Source: Desulfobacula sp. (GTDB lineage Bacteria > Desulfobacterota > Desulfobacteria > Desulfobacterales > Desulfobacteraceae). Taken from it: a stretch of DNA of 64,000 nt. The stretch is from positions 1 through 64,000 of the forward strand of contig VMSR01000043.1 of assembly GCA_013792075.1 (NCBI GenBank), in the 5' to 3' direction. Positions 31,186 through 40,412 of the stretch are shown here, one piece after another. Position 1 is the first letter of the stretch. Each line of letters starts with the position of its first letter. The notes below the pieces were generated by a model. The model was not told the DNA's origin. It searched no databases and worked only from the letters and a program-made list of their open reading frames with translations. The position numbers were made by a program, and so were the translations under genes.

Positions 31186-31217
31186 TTGACTTTGTTTTGT
31201 AAGTAAGCGTTACTTAC
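31186..31217 (+). promoter_or_regulatory. Promoter with palindromic operator for the TetR gene
   Basis: A TTGACT -35-like hexamer at 31186-31191 is followed by the palindrome GTAAGTAA-GCG-TTACTTAC (31199-31217, two perfect 8-base arms). The palindrome covers the -10 zone, about 50 bases upstream of the TetR-family start. This is a typical placement for autorepression by a TetR dimer. Binding by this particular regulator is inferred from position. Confidence 0.65.
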
Positions 31218-31266
31218 CGACGCAAGTGTCGGCTGATATGAATTTTAAAACTGAGACGGGTATCCC

Positions 31267-31860
31267 ATGAAGCACAACGGCAAAACAAATCCACCGGGCA
31301 GGGTCAAAATTATGAAATCCTTTTCCGCTTTGATGAAAAAAAAAGATTTTCATTCCATAACAACGGCTGAGATAGCCGGAAATGCCAAGGTCACCGAAGG
31401 GCTTATCTATAAATATTTTAAGGACAAAAAAGAGTTGCTTTACCAGGTGCTGAACGAATATTTTTTTGAATTTCTGGTAAAAATAGAAGACAGGGTGGCC
31501 AATGAAAAAACCTGTGTTGATAAGCTTTCGGTCGTTATTTTTTCCAGTCTTGAAAGCTATGCCGACAACCGGGTTTTCTCAAAAATATTACTGCTGGAGG
31601 TGAGAAATTCCCTGGAATTTTTTAACTCCTGCGCCTATGGCAGGGTGCGTAAATATGCCGGAACCATTCTTGGCATCATTGAGGACGGAATACAAAAAAA
31701 GGAACTAAAACCGGACACAGACCCGTATCTGCTACGGAAGGTGATTCTCGGGGCCATTGAACATGCCTGTCTCGGGGAAATCATATTTGGCAGGGAGCTT
31801 GATATTGAGCAGGTTTCCAGTGGCATTGTAAACATTGTATTTAACGGAGTAAAAGCATGA
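31267..31860 (+). CDS. TetR/AcrR-family transcriptional regulator
   Basis: A 197-residue regulator. An N-terminal helix-turn-helix (about residues 15-60) contains FHSITTAEIAGNAKVTEGLIYKYFKDKKELLYQVL, the classic TetR recognition region. The C-terminal ligand domain is all-helical. It overlaps the acyl-CoA synthetase gene by ATGA, and the palindrome at 31199-31217 lies just upstream. A local regulator sensing an acyl-CoA or related metabolite is plausible, as for FadR/PaaR-type TetR proteins. The ligand is not known. Confidence 0.92.
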   Translation: MKHNGKTNPPGRVKIMKSFSALMKKKDFHSITTAEIAGNAKVTEGLIYKYFKDKKELLYQVLNEYFFEFLVKIEDRVANEKTCVDKLSVVIFSSLESYADNRVFSKILLLEVRNSLEFFNSCAYGRVRKYAGTILGIIEDGIQKKELKPDTDPYLLRKVILGAIEHACLGEIIFGRELDIEQVSSGIVNIVFNGVKA

Positions 31861-34073
31861 TAACGCGGGAACACGTCGCACAACTGATTGTCGAAAAGCA
31901 GGTATCCGGAGTTCATGTGATCAGCGAAGATGAAGCCAAACAAATTTTTTCTTGTTTTGGCATTCCCGTGGTCAGGGAGAAACGGGTAAAACAGATTTCC
32001 CAGGCAGTGGATGCGGCAAAAGAGACCGGCTTTCCCGTAGCCCTTAAAGGGATCGGATCAAAGATTCTCCACAAGACAGAAGCCGGAATGGTCTGTCTGG
32101 GGCTTGGCAATGAGGAACAGGTCCGGCAGGCAGCAGAGCAGATGGAGACCGCAGGCAAAGATTGTCTGGAGGCTTTTTTGGTACAGCCCATGGTCTTGGG
32201 CAAAAGGGAATTTGTTGCCGGCATGTTCAATGATCCCCAATTTGGTCCGGTGATCCTGTTTGGCCTGGGAGGAATTCTGACAGAGGCCTTAAATGATATT
32301 GTTTTGAAAATCGCCCCCCTAAAAGATGCTGACATGGAGGACATGATGGCCCAATTGTCTGGCAAAAAATTGCTGGGAGCCTTCCGGGGGGAGGCGGCGG
32401 TGGACAGGGAGATGATCAAAAAAATTCTACGGGGTCTGTCGGACCTGGCCCTTGAGAATCCGAACATCCGGGAAATAGATATCAATCCTTTGATTATCCG
32501 GAAAGACGGGTCGCCCATTGCCGTGGACGGGCTTTTGGTGTTGGGAAAACCGTCTGAAAAAAAAGAAAATCACATCGATTCAAAACCAATAGATCTTTCC
32601 GTGCTGGGCGCTTGTTTTTATCCGGAATCCATCGCCTTTATCGGTGCCTCGGCAACCCCTGGCAAGTGGGGGCATATGCTGCCCACCAATACCCTGTCCA
32701 GAAACTACAAGGGCAGGGTTTTCCTGGTAAATCCCAAGGGCGGTCAGATGATCGGCCAGGCGGTATACAAACAGATTTCCGAGATTGATGGCAATATTGA
32801 TCTGGCAGTGGTAACCATTCCGGCAGAAAAAGTCATTGATTTGATACCTGCTCTTGCCGCAAAAAAGGTGAAGGGTATTTTGCTGATCACCTCTGGGTTC
32901 AGGGAAGTGGGGGCAAAGGGGGAGGCCCTTGAACAGATTCTGGTCGAAACCGCCCGAAAAGCCGGTATTTTGTTGCTGGGTCCCAATACCATGGGAATCT
33001 GCAATCCCCATGCCGACTTTTTCTGCTGTGCCGCCCATGCCTATCCTTTGCCCGGGTCCACGGCCCTTGTCTGCCAGTCCGGCAACATGGGCACCCAGCT
33101 TCTGGCCTTTGCCGAACAGCAGGATATCGGCATCCGGGCCTTTTCCGGATCCGGCAATGAAGCCATGGTCACCATTGAGGATTACATGGAAGCCTTTGAA
33201 ATTGATCAACTGACCCGGACTGTGGTCCTCTACCTTGAGAGTGTCAAGGATGGGGCAAGGTTTTTCAGGTCTGCGGCCCGGGTATCCCGGAAAAAACCCG
33301 TGGTGGTCCTGAAAGGTGGCAGGACCAGGGAGGGGGAAAAGGCGGCTTCCAGCCACACCGGAGCCATGGCCTCGGATGCCAGGGTCTTCGAAGCTGCCTG
33401 CCGCCAGGCCGGGGTGATCCAGGTGGAACAGCCCATGGAGCTTCTGGATCTGTCTGCGGTGTTTTCATCCCTTCCCCTGCCAAAGGGAAAACGGGTGGCC
33501 ATCATGACCCTGGGGGGGGGGTGGGGGGTGATCACCACAGACCTGTGTGCAGACTATGGTCTTGAGGTGCCTGAATTGTCAGGAGATATCATTGAACGCC
33601 TCAACCGCATTCTTCCCTCTTTCTGGAGCCATGGAAATCCGGTTGATATTGTGGGAGAAGGGGACCCCGATATCCCCAAGACCTGTATGGAAGAATTGCT
33701 CAAATGGGACGGGTGTGATGCGGTCATACACCTGGGTATTCACGGCAAAAGGGTTCTGGCAAACAGCATGATTAACTCTGTACTGAAAACAGACCCGAAT
33801 GTGGATGAAGCATCTGCTGTGTTGTTTAAGGAGACGCTTTTGCAGCTTGAAGATGCCTATGTAAAATATATAGTGGAGATGACCCAAAAATATGGAAAGC
33901 CGGTTCTGGGGGTCAGCCTTTTGACCGATGAGATCAGCCGGACCCTTTACCGGTATGAGAACAATCCCTATAAAGGGGTATTTTTCCCTTCCCCTGAAAG
34001 GGCAGTGAAGGCCCTGGCCGGTATGTGCCAGTATAACCAATGGCGCAGGACCCATTCTTTGGACAATGCCTGA
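31857..34073 (+). CDS. ADP-forming acyl-CoA synthetase (acetate-CoA ligase family, fused beta-alpha)
   Basis: A 738-residue fusion. The N-terminal ATP-grasp/beta part (about residues 1-235) includes KGIGSKILHKTEAGMV, whose His72 matches the mobile phosphohistidine of the family. The alpha part starts near 245 with a CoA-binding Rossmann domain (YPESIAFIGASATPGKWG), followed by succinyl-CoA-ligase-like domains with LCQSGNMGTQ and SSHTGAMASD. Such enzymes interconvert acyl-CoA, ADP and Pi with acid, CoA and ATP. They are widespread in anaerobes, where they conserve energy from acyl-CoA. The beta-alpha order is reversed relative to the common alpha-beta fusion. A ten-base G tract at 33512-33521 encodes part of a Gly-rich turn. 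Confidence 0.9.
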   Translation: MITREHVAQLIVEKQVSGVHVISEDEAKQIFSCFGIPVVREKRVKQISQAVDAAKETGFPVALKGIGSKILHKTEAGMVCLGLGNEEQVRQAAEQMETAGKDCLEAFLVQPMVLGKREFVAGMFNDPQFGPVILFGLGGILTEALNDIVLKIAPLKDADMEDMMAQLSGKKLLGAFRGEAAVDREMIKKILRGLSDLALENPNIREIDINPLIIRKDGSPIAVDGLLVLGKPSEKKENHIDSKPIDLSVLGACFYPESIAFIGASATPGKWGHMLPTNTLSRNYKGRVFLVNPKGGQMIGQAVYKQISEIDGNIDLAVVTIPAEKVIDLIPALAAKKVKGILLITSGFREVGAKGEALEQILVETARKAGILLLGPNTMGICNPHADFFCCAAHAYPLPGSTALVCQSGNMGTQLLAFAEQQDIGIRAFSGSGNEAMVTIEDYMEAFEIDQLTRTVVLYLESVKDGARFFRSAARVSRKKPVVVLKGGRTREGEKAASSHTGAMASDARVFEAACRQAGVIQVEQPMELLDLSAVFSSLPLPKGKRVAIMTLGGGWGVITTDLCADYGLEVPELSGDIIERLNRILPSFWSHGNPVDIVGEGDPDIPKTCMEELLKWDGCDAVIHLGIHGKRVLANSMINSVLKTDPNVDEASAVLFKETLLQLEDAYVKYIVEMTQKYGKPVLGVSLLTDEISRTLYRYENNPYKGVFFPSPERAVKALAGMCQYNQWRRTHSLDNA

Positions 34074-34153
34074 GGAAACAAGCTTGAAACTTGGGTAAAT
34101 TTATTTTAAGCTTACAAAACAATAAGATCCATACTTAATTTGGGAGGGAAAAG

Positions 34154-34945
34154 ATGCATTCCAGAGTCACCACATCAACCTTGATAAAAATGAAACAGGA
34201 AGGAAAGAAAATTACAGCTTTGACTGCCTATGATTTCCCCTTTGCCGGTTACCTGGACAAGGCAGGGATTGAAATTATACTGGTGGGGGATTCTCTGGGC
34301 ATGGTGGTCCAGGGAAAGGAAAACACCCTTTCCGTGACCATGGATGAAAGTATTTATCATACGGCCATGGTATCCCGGGCCTGCCAATATTCAATGGTCA
34401 TAGGAGACATGCCCTTTATGTCCTACCATGGCTCGTTGGATCGGGCAGTGGAAAATGCGGGCCGGTTTTTAAAGGAAGCAGGGGCAACTGCCGTGAAACT
34501 GGAAGGCGGCGCCGCTGTATGTCCGGTGATTTCGGCCCTGGCAAAGGCGGGTATTCCGGTCCAGGCCCATATTGGTCTCACCCCCCAGTCGGTTCACCAG
34601 ATGGGCGGTTTTAAGGTCCAGCGGGATGAAGACCGGCTCTTAAAAGATGCCAGGGATGTTGAAGCGGCAGGTGCTTTTTCCGTTGTTCTGGAGGGTATTC
34701 CCTCGCCCATTTCTGCCAGGATCACCCAGGCCTTGAATATTCCCACCATTGGCATTGGCGCCGGACCCGGATGCGACGGTCAGATTCTGGTGCTCCATGA
34801 CATGCTCGGCATAAATGACCGTTTCCTTCCCAAGTTTGTTAAGAAATATGCAGATATTGCCCAAATAGCCGGCCAGGGACTGGCAGCCTATATCAAGGAT
34901 GTGAAGGAGGGAACTTTCCCCTCGGATGAATATGAATACAAGTAA
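34154..34945 (+). CDS. panB: 3-methyl-2-oxobutanoate hydroxymethyltransferase
   Basis: A 263-residue enzyme of normal family length. It transfers a hydroxymethyl group from methylene-tetrahydrofolate to 2-oxoisovalerate to make ketopantoate, the first step of pantothenate synthesis. Landmarks are [24 protein letters not shown] with the metal-binding Asp, [21 protein letters not shown] and [18 protein letters not shown] precedes the ATG. Its end overlaps the DUF2520-like reductase gene by 20 bases. The usual panC and panD are not nearby, but a PanE-like gene lies at 59.9 kb. Confidence 0.96.
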   Translation: MHSRVTTSTLIKMKQEGKKITALTAYDFPFAGYLDKAGIEIILVGDSLGMVVQGKENTLSVTMDESIYHTAMVSRACQYSMVIGDMPFMSYHGSLDRAVENAGRFLKEAGATAVKLEGGAAVCPVISALAKAGIPVQAHIGLTPQSVHQMGGFKVQRDEDRLLKDARDVEAAGAFSVVLEGIPSPISARITQALNIPTIGIGAGPGCDGQILVLHDMLGINDRFLPKFVKKYADIAQIAGQGLAAYIKDVKEGTFPSDEYEYK

Positions 34946-35831
34946 ACCGGAACACAATTTTTGCATCATCGGGTGTGGCCGCCTGGGGATTTCCCTGGCT
35001 GTTTTTTTGTCCGGCCGGGGATTTAAACCCATCTCCTTTTGCAGCAGAGGCCCTGATTCGGCAAAACATGCCGCTGCCATGGCAGGAACAGGAATCGTAT
35101 ACGAGGACCCGGTCAAAGCCGCAGCCGCCTGTGACCTTGTTTTTATAACGACGCCGGACACCCGGATCGGGCCGGTGTGTGAGAAGATTGCAAAAGGCGG
35201 GGGCTTTACAAAGGATTCCGTGGTGTTTCATCTGTCGGGTGCCCTGTCTTCGGATGTTCTGGGGGCGGCCCAGAAAGTGGGCGCTGCAACGGGCTCCATC
35301 CATCCCCTCCAGTCCTTTGCTCCCTATGAAAAGGGTCAGGCCTCTCCTTTTCTGGGGATCAATATTTCCCTGGAAGGGGAAGTGCGGGCCGTCACCCTGG
35401 GGCGAAAAATTGTGGATGTGCTTGGGGCCGGTTCCTTCACCATTCCCACCCAGGCCAAGACTCTCTACCATGCCGCGGCCGTGGTGGCATCCAACTATCT
35501 GGTGACCCTGGAGCATTTTGCCCTGAGTCTTTTAAAGGAAACCGGTTTGGCGGAAGGGGAGGCCTATACCATTTTAGAACCCCTTATCCAGGGTACCTTG
35601 AGCAATATCAAGGCCCGGGGCAGCATAAATGCGCTGACCGGACCTGTGGCAAGGGGGGATGACGGGATTATTGCCAGCCATCTGGAAGACATCGACCGAA
35701 AGATGCCCCAATTCTCATGCTTATACCGGCTTTTGGGAGCCCACACCCTTGAGATTGCCAAATTGCGGGGAGACCTGGACCCTAAGGTCCAGGAAAAACT
35801 AGCCCTCTTGTTTAAAAATACGGGCGTTTAA
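34926..35831 (+). CDS. Rossmann-fold, DUF2520-domain oxidoreductase-like protein
   Basis: A 301-residue protein. The N-terminal NAD(P)-binding fold has [17 protein letters not shown] (GxGxxG type) and [11 protein letters not shown]-terminal helical domain follows ([14 protein letters not shown]..., [18 protein letters not shown]), typical of the DUF2520 family, which resembles F420-dependent NADP reductase and ketopantoate reductase folds. It is translationally coupled to panB (ATG at 34926 or 34932). A role as the reductase acting on ketopantoate is a reasonable inference from context but unproven, and a separate PanE-like protein exists in this window. Confidence 0.82.
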   Translation: MNMNTSKPEHNFCIIGCGRLGISLAVFLSGRGFKPISFCSRGPDSAKHAAAMAGTGIVYEDPVKAAAACDLVFITTPDTRIGPVCEKIAKGGGFTKDSVVFHLSGALSSDVLGAAQKVGAATGSIHPLQSFAPYEKGQASPFLGINISLEGEVRAVTLGRKIVDVLGAGSFTIPTQAKTLYHAAAVVASNYLVTLEHFALSLLKETGLAEGEAYTILEPLIQGTLSNIKARGSINALTGPVARGDDGIIASHLEDIDRKMPQFSCLYRLLGAHTLEIAKLRGDLDPKVQEKLALLFKNTGV

Positions 35832-35863
35832 TTTCGATTCTCAATCGGATTTTTAACCCCGGG

Positions 35864-38848
35864 CTAAATTTTAACCAGCCGCAGGGGTGCCTGCTTGTCA
35901 GCTTCAAGGGCCTCATTTGCCGTTTCAAGCAATGTCTTGCTTGAGATAACCGATATGCCCTTCTGGTCTTCATCTATTCCAAAGTAGCGTTGGGCAATTT
36001 TTTGGATCCGTTTTTTGTCAAGCCGGAGCAGGGAATCCTTAAACTGCTGGCGGATTTCATCGGTCATGCGGGTGATATCCCTGTAGAAGGCTTTCATGGC
36101 TGAAGGGCCTGGGGTCTCTGGTTTGTCAAAATCAGAACAGACCTGGAGGATGGCTTCCTTTACATCGGTCTGGGTAAATGCTCCCCGGATAATATAGGCG
36201 CAGGCGTCCTTGTAAACATCCAGGGTCCGTTTGATGTGGGGGTCCCTGTAGGAGCCGAAGGAAAAGATGCCTTCTTCTGTATTGTACAGGGCAAACCCGC
36301 CGTAGGCCCCGCCTTTTTCCCTGATTTCCCGGTGCAGATAAAGGGATCTTAAAATTTTACTGATCACTGCCAGTCCCGGGGAATCCTTATGGGTGATGCG
36401 GACGGTTTTAAAGGATTGTCCCACAAAGGAAACCGCCGTATTGGTATACCATCCGTCATAGGGCCTTTGGGTGTCAAGGGCAATGTCTGGGGTGGAAAAG
36501 CTGTCTTTGGAGCCCTGGGTCAAGTGGGCATGGAGCCGGCTGATTCTCTGGTCGGCGTGCTGCAGGGCCTGGGTGCTGCCGATGACGGCAGGTTTTAAAT
36601 TGTCCCGTCTGAACAAGGTGGCCGCGATGGTTTCCAGGTTTGCCGACAGGGTGTTCAATGCCCCCTTGTTTTTATCGGGACCTGTCAATTGTCCGGTGAG
36701 GGTTTTGATCTGTTGAAACTGGTCTATTCCGTGCCAGAGTTCGTTGATATGGGATGCCTTGGACAGGTGGCGCGCTGAAAGGGAGATGGCATATCGATGG
36801 CCCGAAGAAACAATGGAGGATTCCATACCGGACTGGTATTGGAGCAGAAGGCTTTTCAGCCTGTCCGGGTCCTTGAATCCAAAGTCCATGACAAATTCAT
36901 CGATCATATCAAAGAGGTTGTCAATATTTCGGTCCAGGGCTTTTCCCTGGAGGGCCAGGAACGAGTGGGCTTCTGCACCTTGGGAAAAATAGGAGCCTGA
37001 AAAGGGAGACATGGTAATTCCGCCGGTATACAGATCCATGAGCTCGGCTATTTTCGTATAGGCGCTTTTTTTTGTGCCGCTGTTGGTAAAGGCCATGGAG
37101 AAGAAAGGAACCAGGGGAAAAAGATCCATGGGGATATTACCGGCACCCACAGGACACGTGAAGTATAGGATACCGGAAGTGGCCTTGTCATAACAGGTGG
37201 AAAGACTAACATCCTTTACCAGATCCGGCCGGATGATCTCAACTTCAGGGGGGACATCGGAAAGTTCCAGGGTGGGCAGTGACGAAAGATCTTCTTCCGA
37301 TTCCTGGAGCAATTCAAGGGCGGCGTTGTCTTTTCGGATCTGGTCTAAATCATCGGCTTTAAGGGTTGCCAGAAGGGCTTTTAGTTCTTGTTTGGTCTTT
37401 TTTTCCTGCTGTTCTTCAAGCAGGGTGTCCGGTTCCAGGGTAAAGCGTACTTTGTGGGGATTTTCAAGAAAGTAGTGAACAATTTTTTGTTCAAGAAAAT
37501 TGCCCTGACTGATTTTGTCGGCAAGCCTTTCAAGGTCATCATCCACATTGATACACAGGACAGGATCCCCGTCATGGATCATGGTGCCGGCAAAAGAAAG
37601 CAGTAATTTAATGCCAAAGGGATAGGGGCTGTTGGTGATTTCCTTGCGATAAAACTCAATCTGATGAATGGCCGACTCGATCAGCTGTTTGTCTATTCCC
37701 TCGTCTGCCACCGTTCGCAGTGTTGAAAAAATGATCTCTTCTACTTTGGGGATGGATTCTTTGGCAATATCTTTCAGGCCGCAGACAAACAGGGTATCCC
37801 GGTTGTCTGCATCAAACCCGGTTGCATCGGAAAGGGCAGACCCCAGATTGGAATCAATCAATGCTTTTTTCAGGGGGGAGGCGGAATTTCCCAGGAGGAT
37901 CTGTTCCAAGACCGTGAGCACGAGAATTTCAAAGGCATCTTTGATATCACAGGTTAGCCAGGCAACACAGGTCTGGTATTTATGGCTCAGATCTTCCGGG
38001 TCGGAATAGGCATAGGTCTGGGTCATCTCTTTGGGGGTTTTCCACCGGGGTTGAGGCGGCACGGCTGAATCGATTTTAAGGTAGTCGAATTTATCCAGAA
38101 CTTTTTCGGAAACAAAGGCCAGGGTCTCTTCCAGGGGGAATGAGCCATAGGTATAAAAATAGGAATTAGACGGATGATAGTATCTGGCATGGAAGGCCTT
38201 GAGTGCTTCATGGGTCAGTTTGGGGATATCAGCAGGCTCCCCTCCTGAGTTGTTGCTATAGGTGGTATCCGGGTAGAGACTTGCCAGAAGCGACCGGGAA
38301 AGCACCTGACCCGGAGAGGACATGGCGCCTTTCATCTCATTGTAGACCACGCCCCTGTATTCCAGCTCAACCGTTTTTTCGTCGGTCTCCACAAGCGCTA
38401 ATCGGTGGCCCTCCTGCTTAAAACTCAGGTCATCAATGTTGGGAAAGAACGCCGCATCCAGATAGACATCCATGAGGTTGTAATAATCTTTTTTGTTTTG
38501 TGAGGCAAAGGGATACATGGTCCAGTCGGAAGCGGTAAAGGCGTTCATGAAGGTTGACAGACTTCGCTTGATCATGGAAAAGAAGGGATCCCGGACCGCA
38601 AATTTATCGGATCCGCACAGCACCGTATGTTCAAGGATATGGGCAACGCCCGAGGAATCCTGGGGGACAGTCCTGAAAAAAACCCCAAAGGTGTTTTCCG
38701 TATCCTTGTTGGCAATGTGGATATGCCGGGATTTTGTAACCTCGTGGGTCAGCTCAACGAACACCGAGGCAATGGTGGGTAGGGGACAAACCCGGTTGAC
38801 GATATATCCGTTAACGTTCTGGCCTTCTTTAAATGAAGTGAATTCCAT
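35864..38848 (-). CDS. M16C metalloprotease (PreP/insulinase family)
   Basis: A 994-residue zinc peptidase with the inverted zinc motif HILEHT (HxxEH, near residues 68-72) and a downstream Glu region (RGVVYNEMKGAMSSP). Four M16 repeats are expected. The second half carries the non-catalytic RY-type region (EKGGAYGGFALYN). Length and the peptidasome-associated central part match the PreP/M16C branch. Members degrade peptides of about 10-65 residues. No signal peptide is seen, so it is cytoplasmic. It is convergent with the DUF2520 gene and is followed upstream by a small conserved-looking orphan gene on the same strand. Confidence 0.92.
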   Translation of the reverse strand: MEFTSFKEGQNVNGYIVNRVCPLPTIASVFVELTHEVTKSRHIHIANKDTENTFGVFFRTVPQDSSGVAHILEHTVLCGSDKFAVRDPFFSMIKRSLSTFMNAFTASDWTMYPFASQNKKDYYNLMDVYLDAAFFPNIDDLSFKQEGHRLALVETDEKTVELEYRGVVYNEMKGAMSSPGQVLSRSLLASLYPDTTYSNNSGGEPADIPKLTHEALKAFHARYYHPSNSYFYTYGSFPLEETLAFVSEKVLDKFDYLKIDSAVPPQPRWKTPKEMTQTYAYSDPEDLSHKYQTCVAWLTCDIKDAFEILVLTVLEQILLGNSASPLKKALIDSNLGSALSDATGFDADNRDTLFVCGLKDIAKESIPKVEEIIFSTLRTVADEGIDKQLIESAIHQIEFYRKEITNSPYPFGIKLLLSFAGTMIHDGDPVLCINVDDDLERLADKISQGNFLEQKIVHYFLENPHKVRFTLEPDTLLEEQQEKKTKQELKALLATLKADDLDQIRKDNAALELLQESEEDLSSLPTLELSDVPPEVEIIRPDLVKDVSLSTCYDKATSGILYFTCPVGAGNIPMDLFPLVPFFSMAFTNSGTKKSAYTKIAELMDLYTGGITMSPFSGSYFSQGAEAHSFLALQGKALDRNIDNLFDMIDEFVMDFGFKDPDRLKSLLLQYQSGMESSIVSSGHRYAISLSARHLSKASHINELWHGIDQFQQIKTLTGQLTGPDKNKGALNTLSANLETIAATLFRRDNLKPAVIGSTQALQHADQRISRLHAHLTQGSKDSFSTPDIALDTQRPYDGWYTNTAVSFVGQSFKTVRITHKDSPGLAVISKILRSLYLHREIREKGGAYGGFALYNTEEGIFSFGSYRDPHIKRTLDVYKDACAYIIRGAFTQTDVKEAILQVCSDFDKPETPGPSAMKAFYRDITRMTDEIRQQFKDSLLRLDKKRIQKIAQRYFGIDEDQKGISVISSKTLLETANEALEADKQAPLRLVKI

Positions 38849-38863
38849 GTTTTGTTTTTTCCA

Positions 38864-39226
38864 TTAGATTTTTTTATAGATACCCCGGTTAACCCGTTGG
38901 ATCTTTCCTATTTTATCCAGCCTGAAAATAATGTTTCTCAGCTTTTTGTCGTCAAAACCGGTTGCCGCCTTAATGGTCTTAAAATTGGTTCCGCCGGGGT
39001 GATTGGCAATGACCTCCAACACAATGGCCGAGGCACTTTTCCGCTTGGAAGTCTTTTGCGCGGCATCCTTTCTGACACCCGGCTGTTTCTGATAGATTAA
39101 TTGCTCAAGCTTGTCAAGCCTGCGGTGTAGATTGTTTATGTCTTCTTTTGTTGGGATATCCAACCGGTGCAACAGCAATTTGACAAAGCCTTCCCAATTG
39201 GTTCCAAGTTCAGTGTTTTCGGTCAT
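38864..39226 (-). CDS. Hypothetical protein with coiled coil and winged-helix-like C-terminus
   Basis: A 120-residue protein. The N-terminal third (NWEGFVKLLLHRLDIPTKEDINNLHRRLDKLEQLI) looks like an amphipathic coiled coil with a heptad pattern. A basic linker follows (about residues 55-68). The C-terminal 50 residues (VLEVIANHPGGTNFKTIKAATGFDDKKLRNIIFRL) resemble a small winged-helix DNA-binding unit. It is a likely DNA-binding or scaffold protein, but I do not recognise the family. It lies 15 bases upstream of the M16 protease gene and is probably cotranscribed with it. Confidence 0.75.
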   Translation of the reverse strand: MTENTELGTNWEGFVKLLLHRLDIPTKEDINNLHRRLDKLEQLIYQKQPGVRKDAAQKTSKRKSASAIVLEVIANHPGGTNFKTIKAATGFDDKKLRNIIFRLDKIGKIQRVNRGIYKKI

Positions 39227-39563
39227 GATACATCTCCTGAAATAAAGGGTTTAATCTTTGGATTACACCATATTCATTCACTATCCTGTTCCGGAAAAAA
39301 CAAGGCTGCGGGGAATAGGAATGTCGATACCCTTGCAATAAGTTGAGCTGCTTGGGTTTTGTATTGGTTATTGAATCTTATTATCCATTGAAGTATATAT
39401 AAAGAAATTACTTCTGGGAACAAAGAAAGTCAAGTAGTAATTTTGTCGGACGATGAACAGAGCAATGCGAATACCGTCAAGGTTGCAATGAAGCACCCGG
39501 CTCCAGGCCGGATGCAATTTACGCCTTGTGTAGTTAAACACAGGAAGCAAACAGGTAGGTGAT
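39227..39563. other. Intergenic region between divergent genes (337 bases)
   Basis: No convincing gene is seen. A 24-codon ORF (39488-39562) ends one base before the rsmA ATG and contains a small GC hairpin (CCGGC-TCCAG-GCCGG near 39497-39511). It may be a leader for rsmA or chance. The rest is AT-rich and presumably holds both divergent promoters. Confidence 0.35.
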
Positions 39564-40412
39564 ATGACACATCCGGGACAAGTGTTAAAAAGAGAAAAAT
39601 TATATGCGGGCAAGGAGATGGGACAAAATTTTCTATCCAGCCCGGGAACTGCAGAGATGATCGTGGAACGAACCGGAATAGACAAGGAGGCAATTGTCCT
39701 GGAAATCGGGCCCGGCCTGGGGGCCCTCACCATCCCCCTTGCCCGGAGAGCCGGCCGTGTCATCGCCGTTGAAAAGGACAGCCGGCTGATTCCTCTTCTG
39801 GAAGAAGAGCTTGCCCTGGAGGAAATCAGCAATGTGACCGTGCTCAACCAGGATATAATGAAAACAGATTTTCGAGAAATTGCCGGAGATGAAAAGCTTA
39901 CCATCATGGGAAATCTTCCCTACAATATTTCATCCCAGATTCTGTTTCGCCTCGTAAAAGAAAGGGCCATCATTGAAAAGGCCTTTTTAATGTTTCAGAA
40001 AGAGCTTGCCACACGGATCATCGCATCTCCCGGAGGAAGGGATTACTCCCGATTGTCAGCCGTGGTGCAATATGCGGCCCAGGTCGGGTTTGTGGCCGAT
40101 ATCAAACCCACCGCTTTTTTCCCGAAACCCGATGTACACTCAACCGTACTGAGATTTGATTTTCTGGCATCTGCAGACATGTCCGCTCCCATGGAGGACC
40201 TGCTCTTTGATGTGATCAAGGCTGCTTTTTCAAAGCGGCGAAAATCCTTGAAAAATTCAATGGCCGGTGGTGAACTGGGCCTTGAAAAATCTGTTGTGAT
40301 AGCGGCATTGACCCATGCCGCCATTGTGCCGGAACGTCGGGCGGAAACCTTGTCAATTGCTGAATTTAAAGCGCTTGCAATGGCCGTTTGGCAGATTCGT
40401 CAGGAGACATGA
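39564..40412 (+). CDS. rsmA: 16S rRNA dimethyladenosine transferase (RsmA/KsgA)
   Basis: A 282-residue SAM-dependent methyltransferase that dimethylates two adjacent adenosines in helix 45 of 16S rRNA. Landmarks are GQNFLSSPGTAEMIV, the SAM-binding VLEIGPGLGALTIPL, VIAVEKDSRL, the catalytic GNLPYNIS and a C-terminal PFPKPDVHSTVLRF-like FFPKPDVHSTVLRF. Length is normal. Its TGA stop overlaps the start of the HD-GYP-like gene, so the two are coupled. A Lys-, Arg-rich segment (FSKRRKSLKNSM) is typical of the RNA-binding tail. Confidence 0.95.
   Translation: MTHPGQVLKREKLYAGKEMGQNFLSSPGTAEMIVERTGIDKEAIVLEIGPGLGALTIPLARRAGRVIAVEKDSRLIPLLEEELALEEISNVTVLNQDIMKTDFREIAGDEKLTIMGNLPYNISSQILFRLVKERAIIEKAFLMFQKELATRIIASPGGRDYSRLSAVVQYAAQVGFVADIKPTAFFPKPDVHSTVLRFDFLASADMSAPMEDLLFDVIKAAFSKRRKSLKNSMAGGELGLEKSVVIAALTHAAIVPERRAETLSIAEFKALAMAVWQIRQET

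Noticed and set aside
39488-39562. 24-codon ORF ending one base before rsmA
   Set aside because: Weak ribosome site and unremarkable sequence; a leader peptide is possible but not supported.
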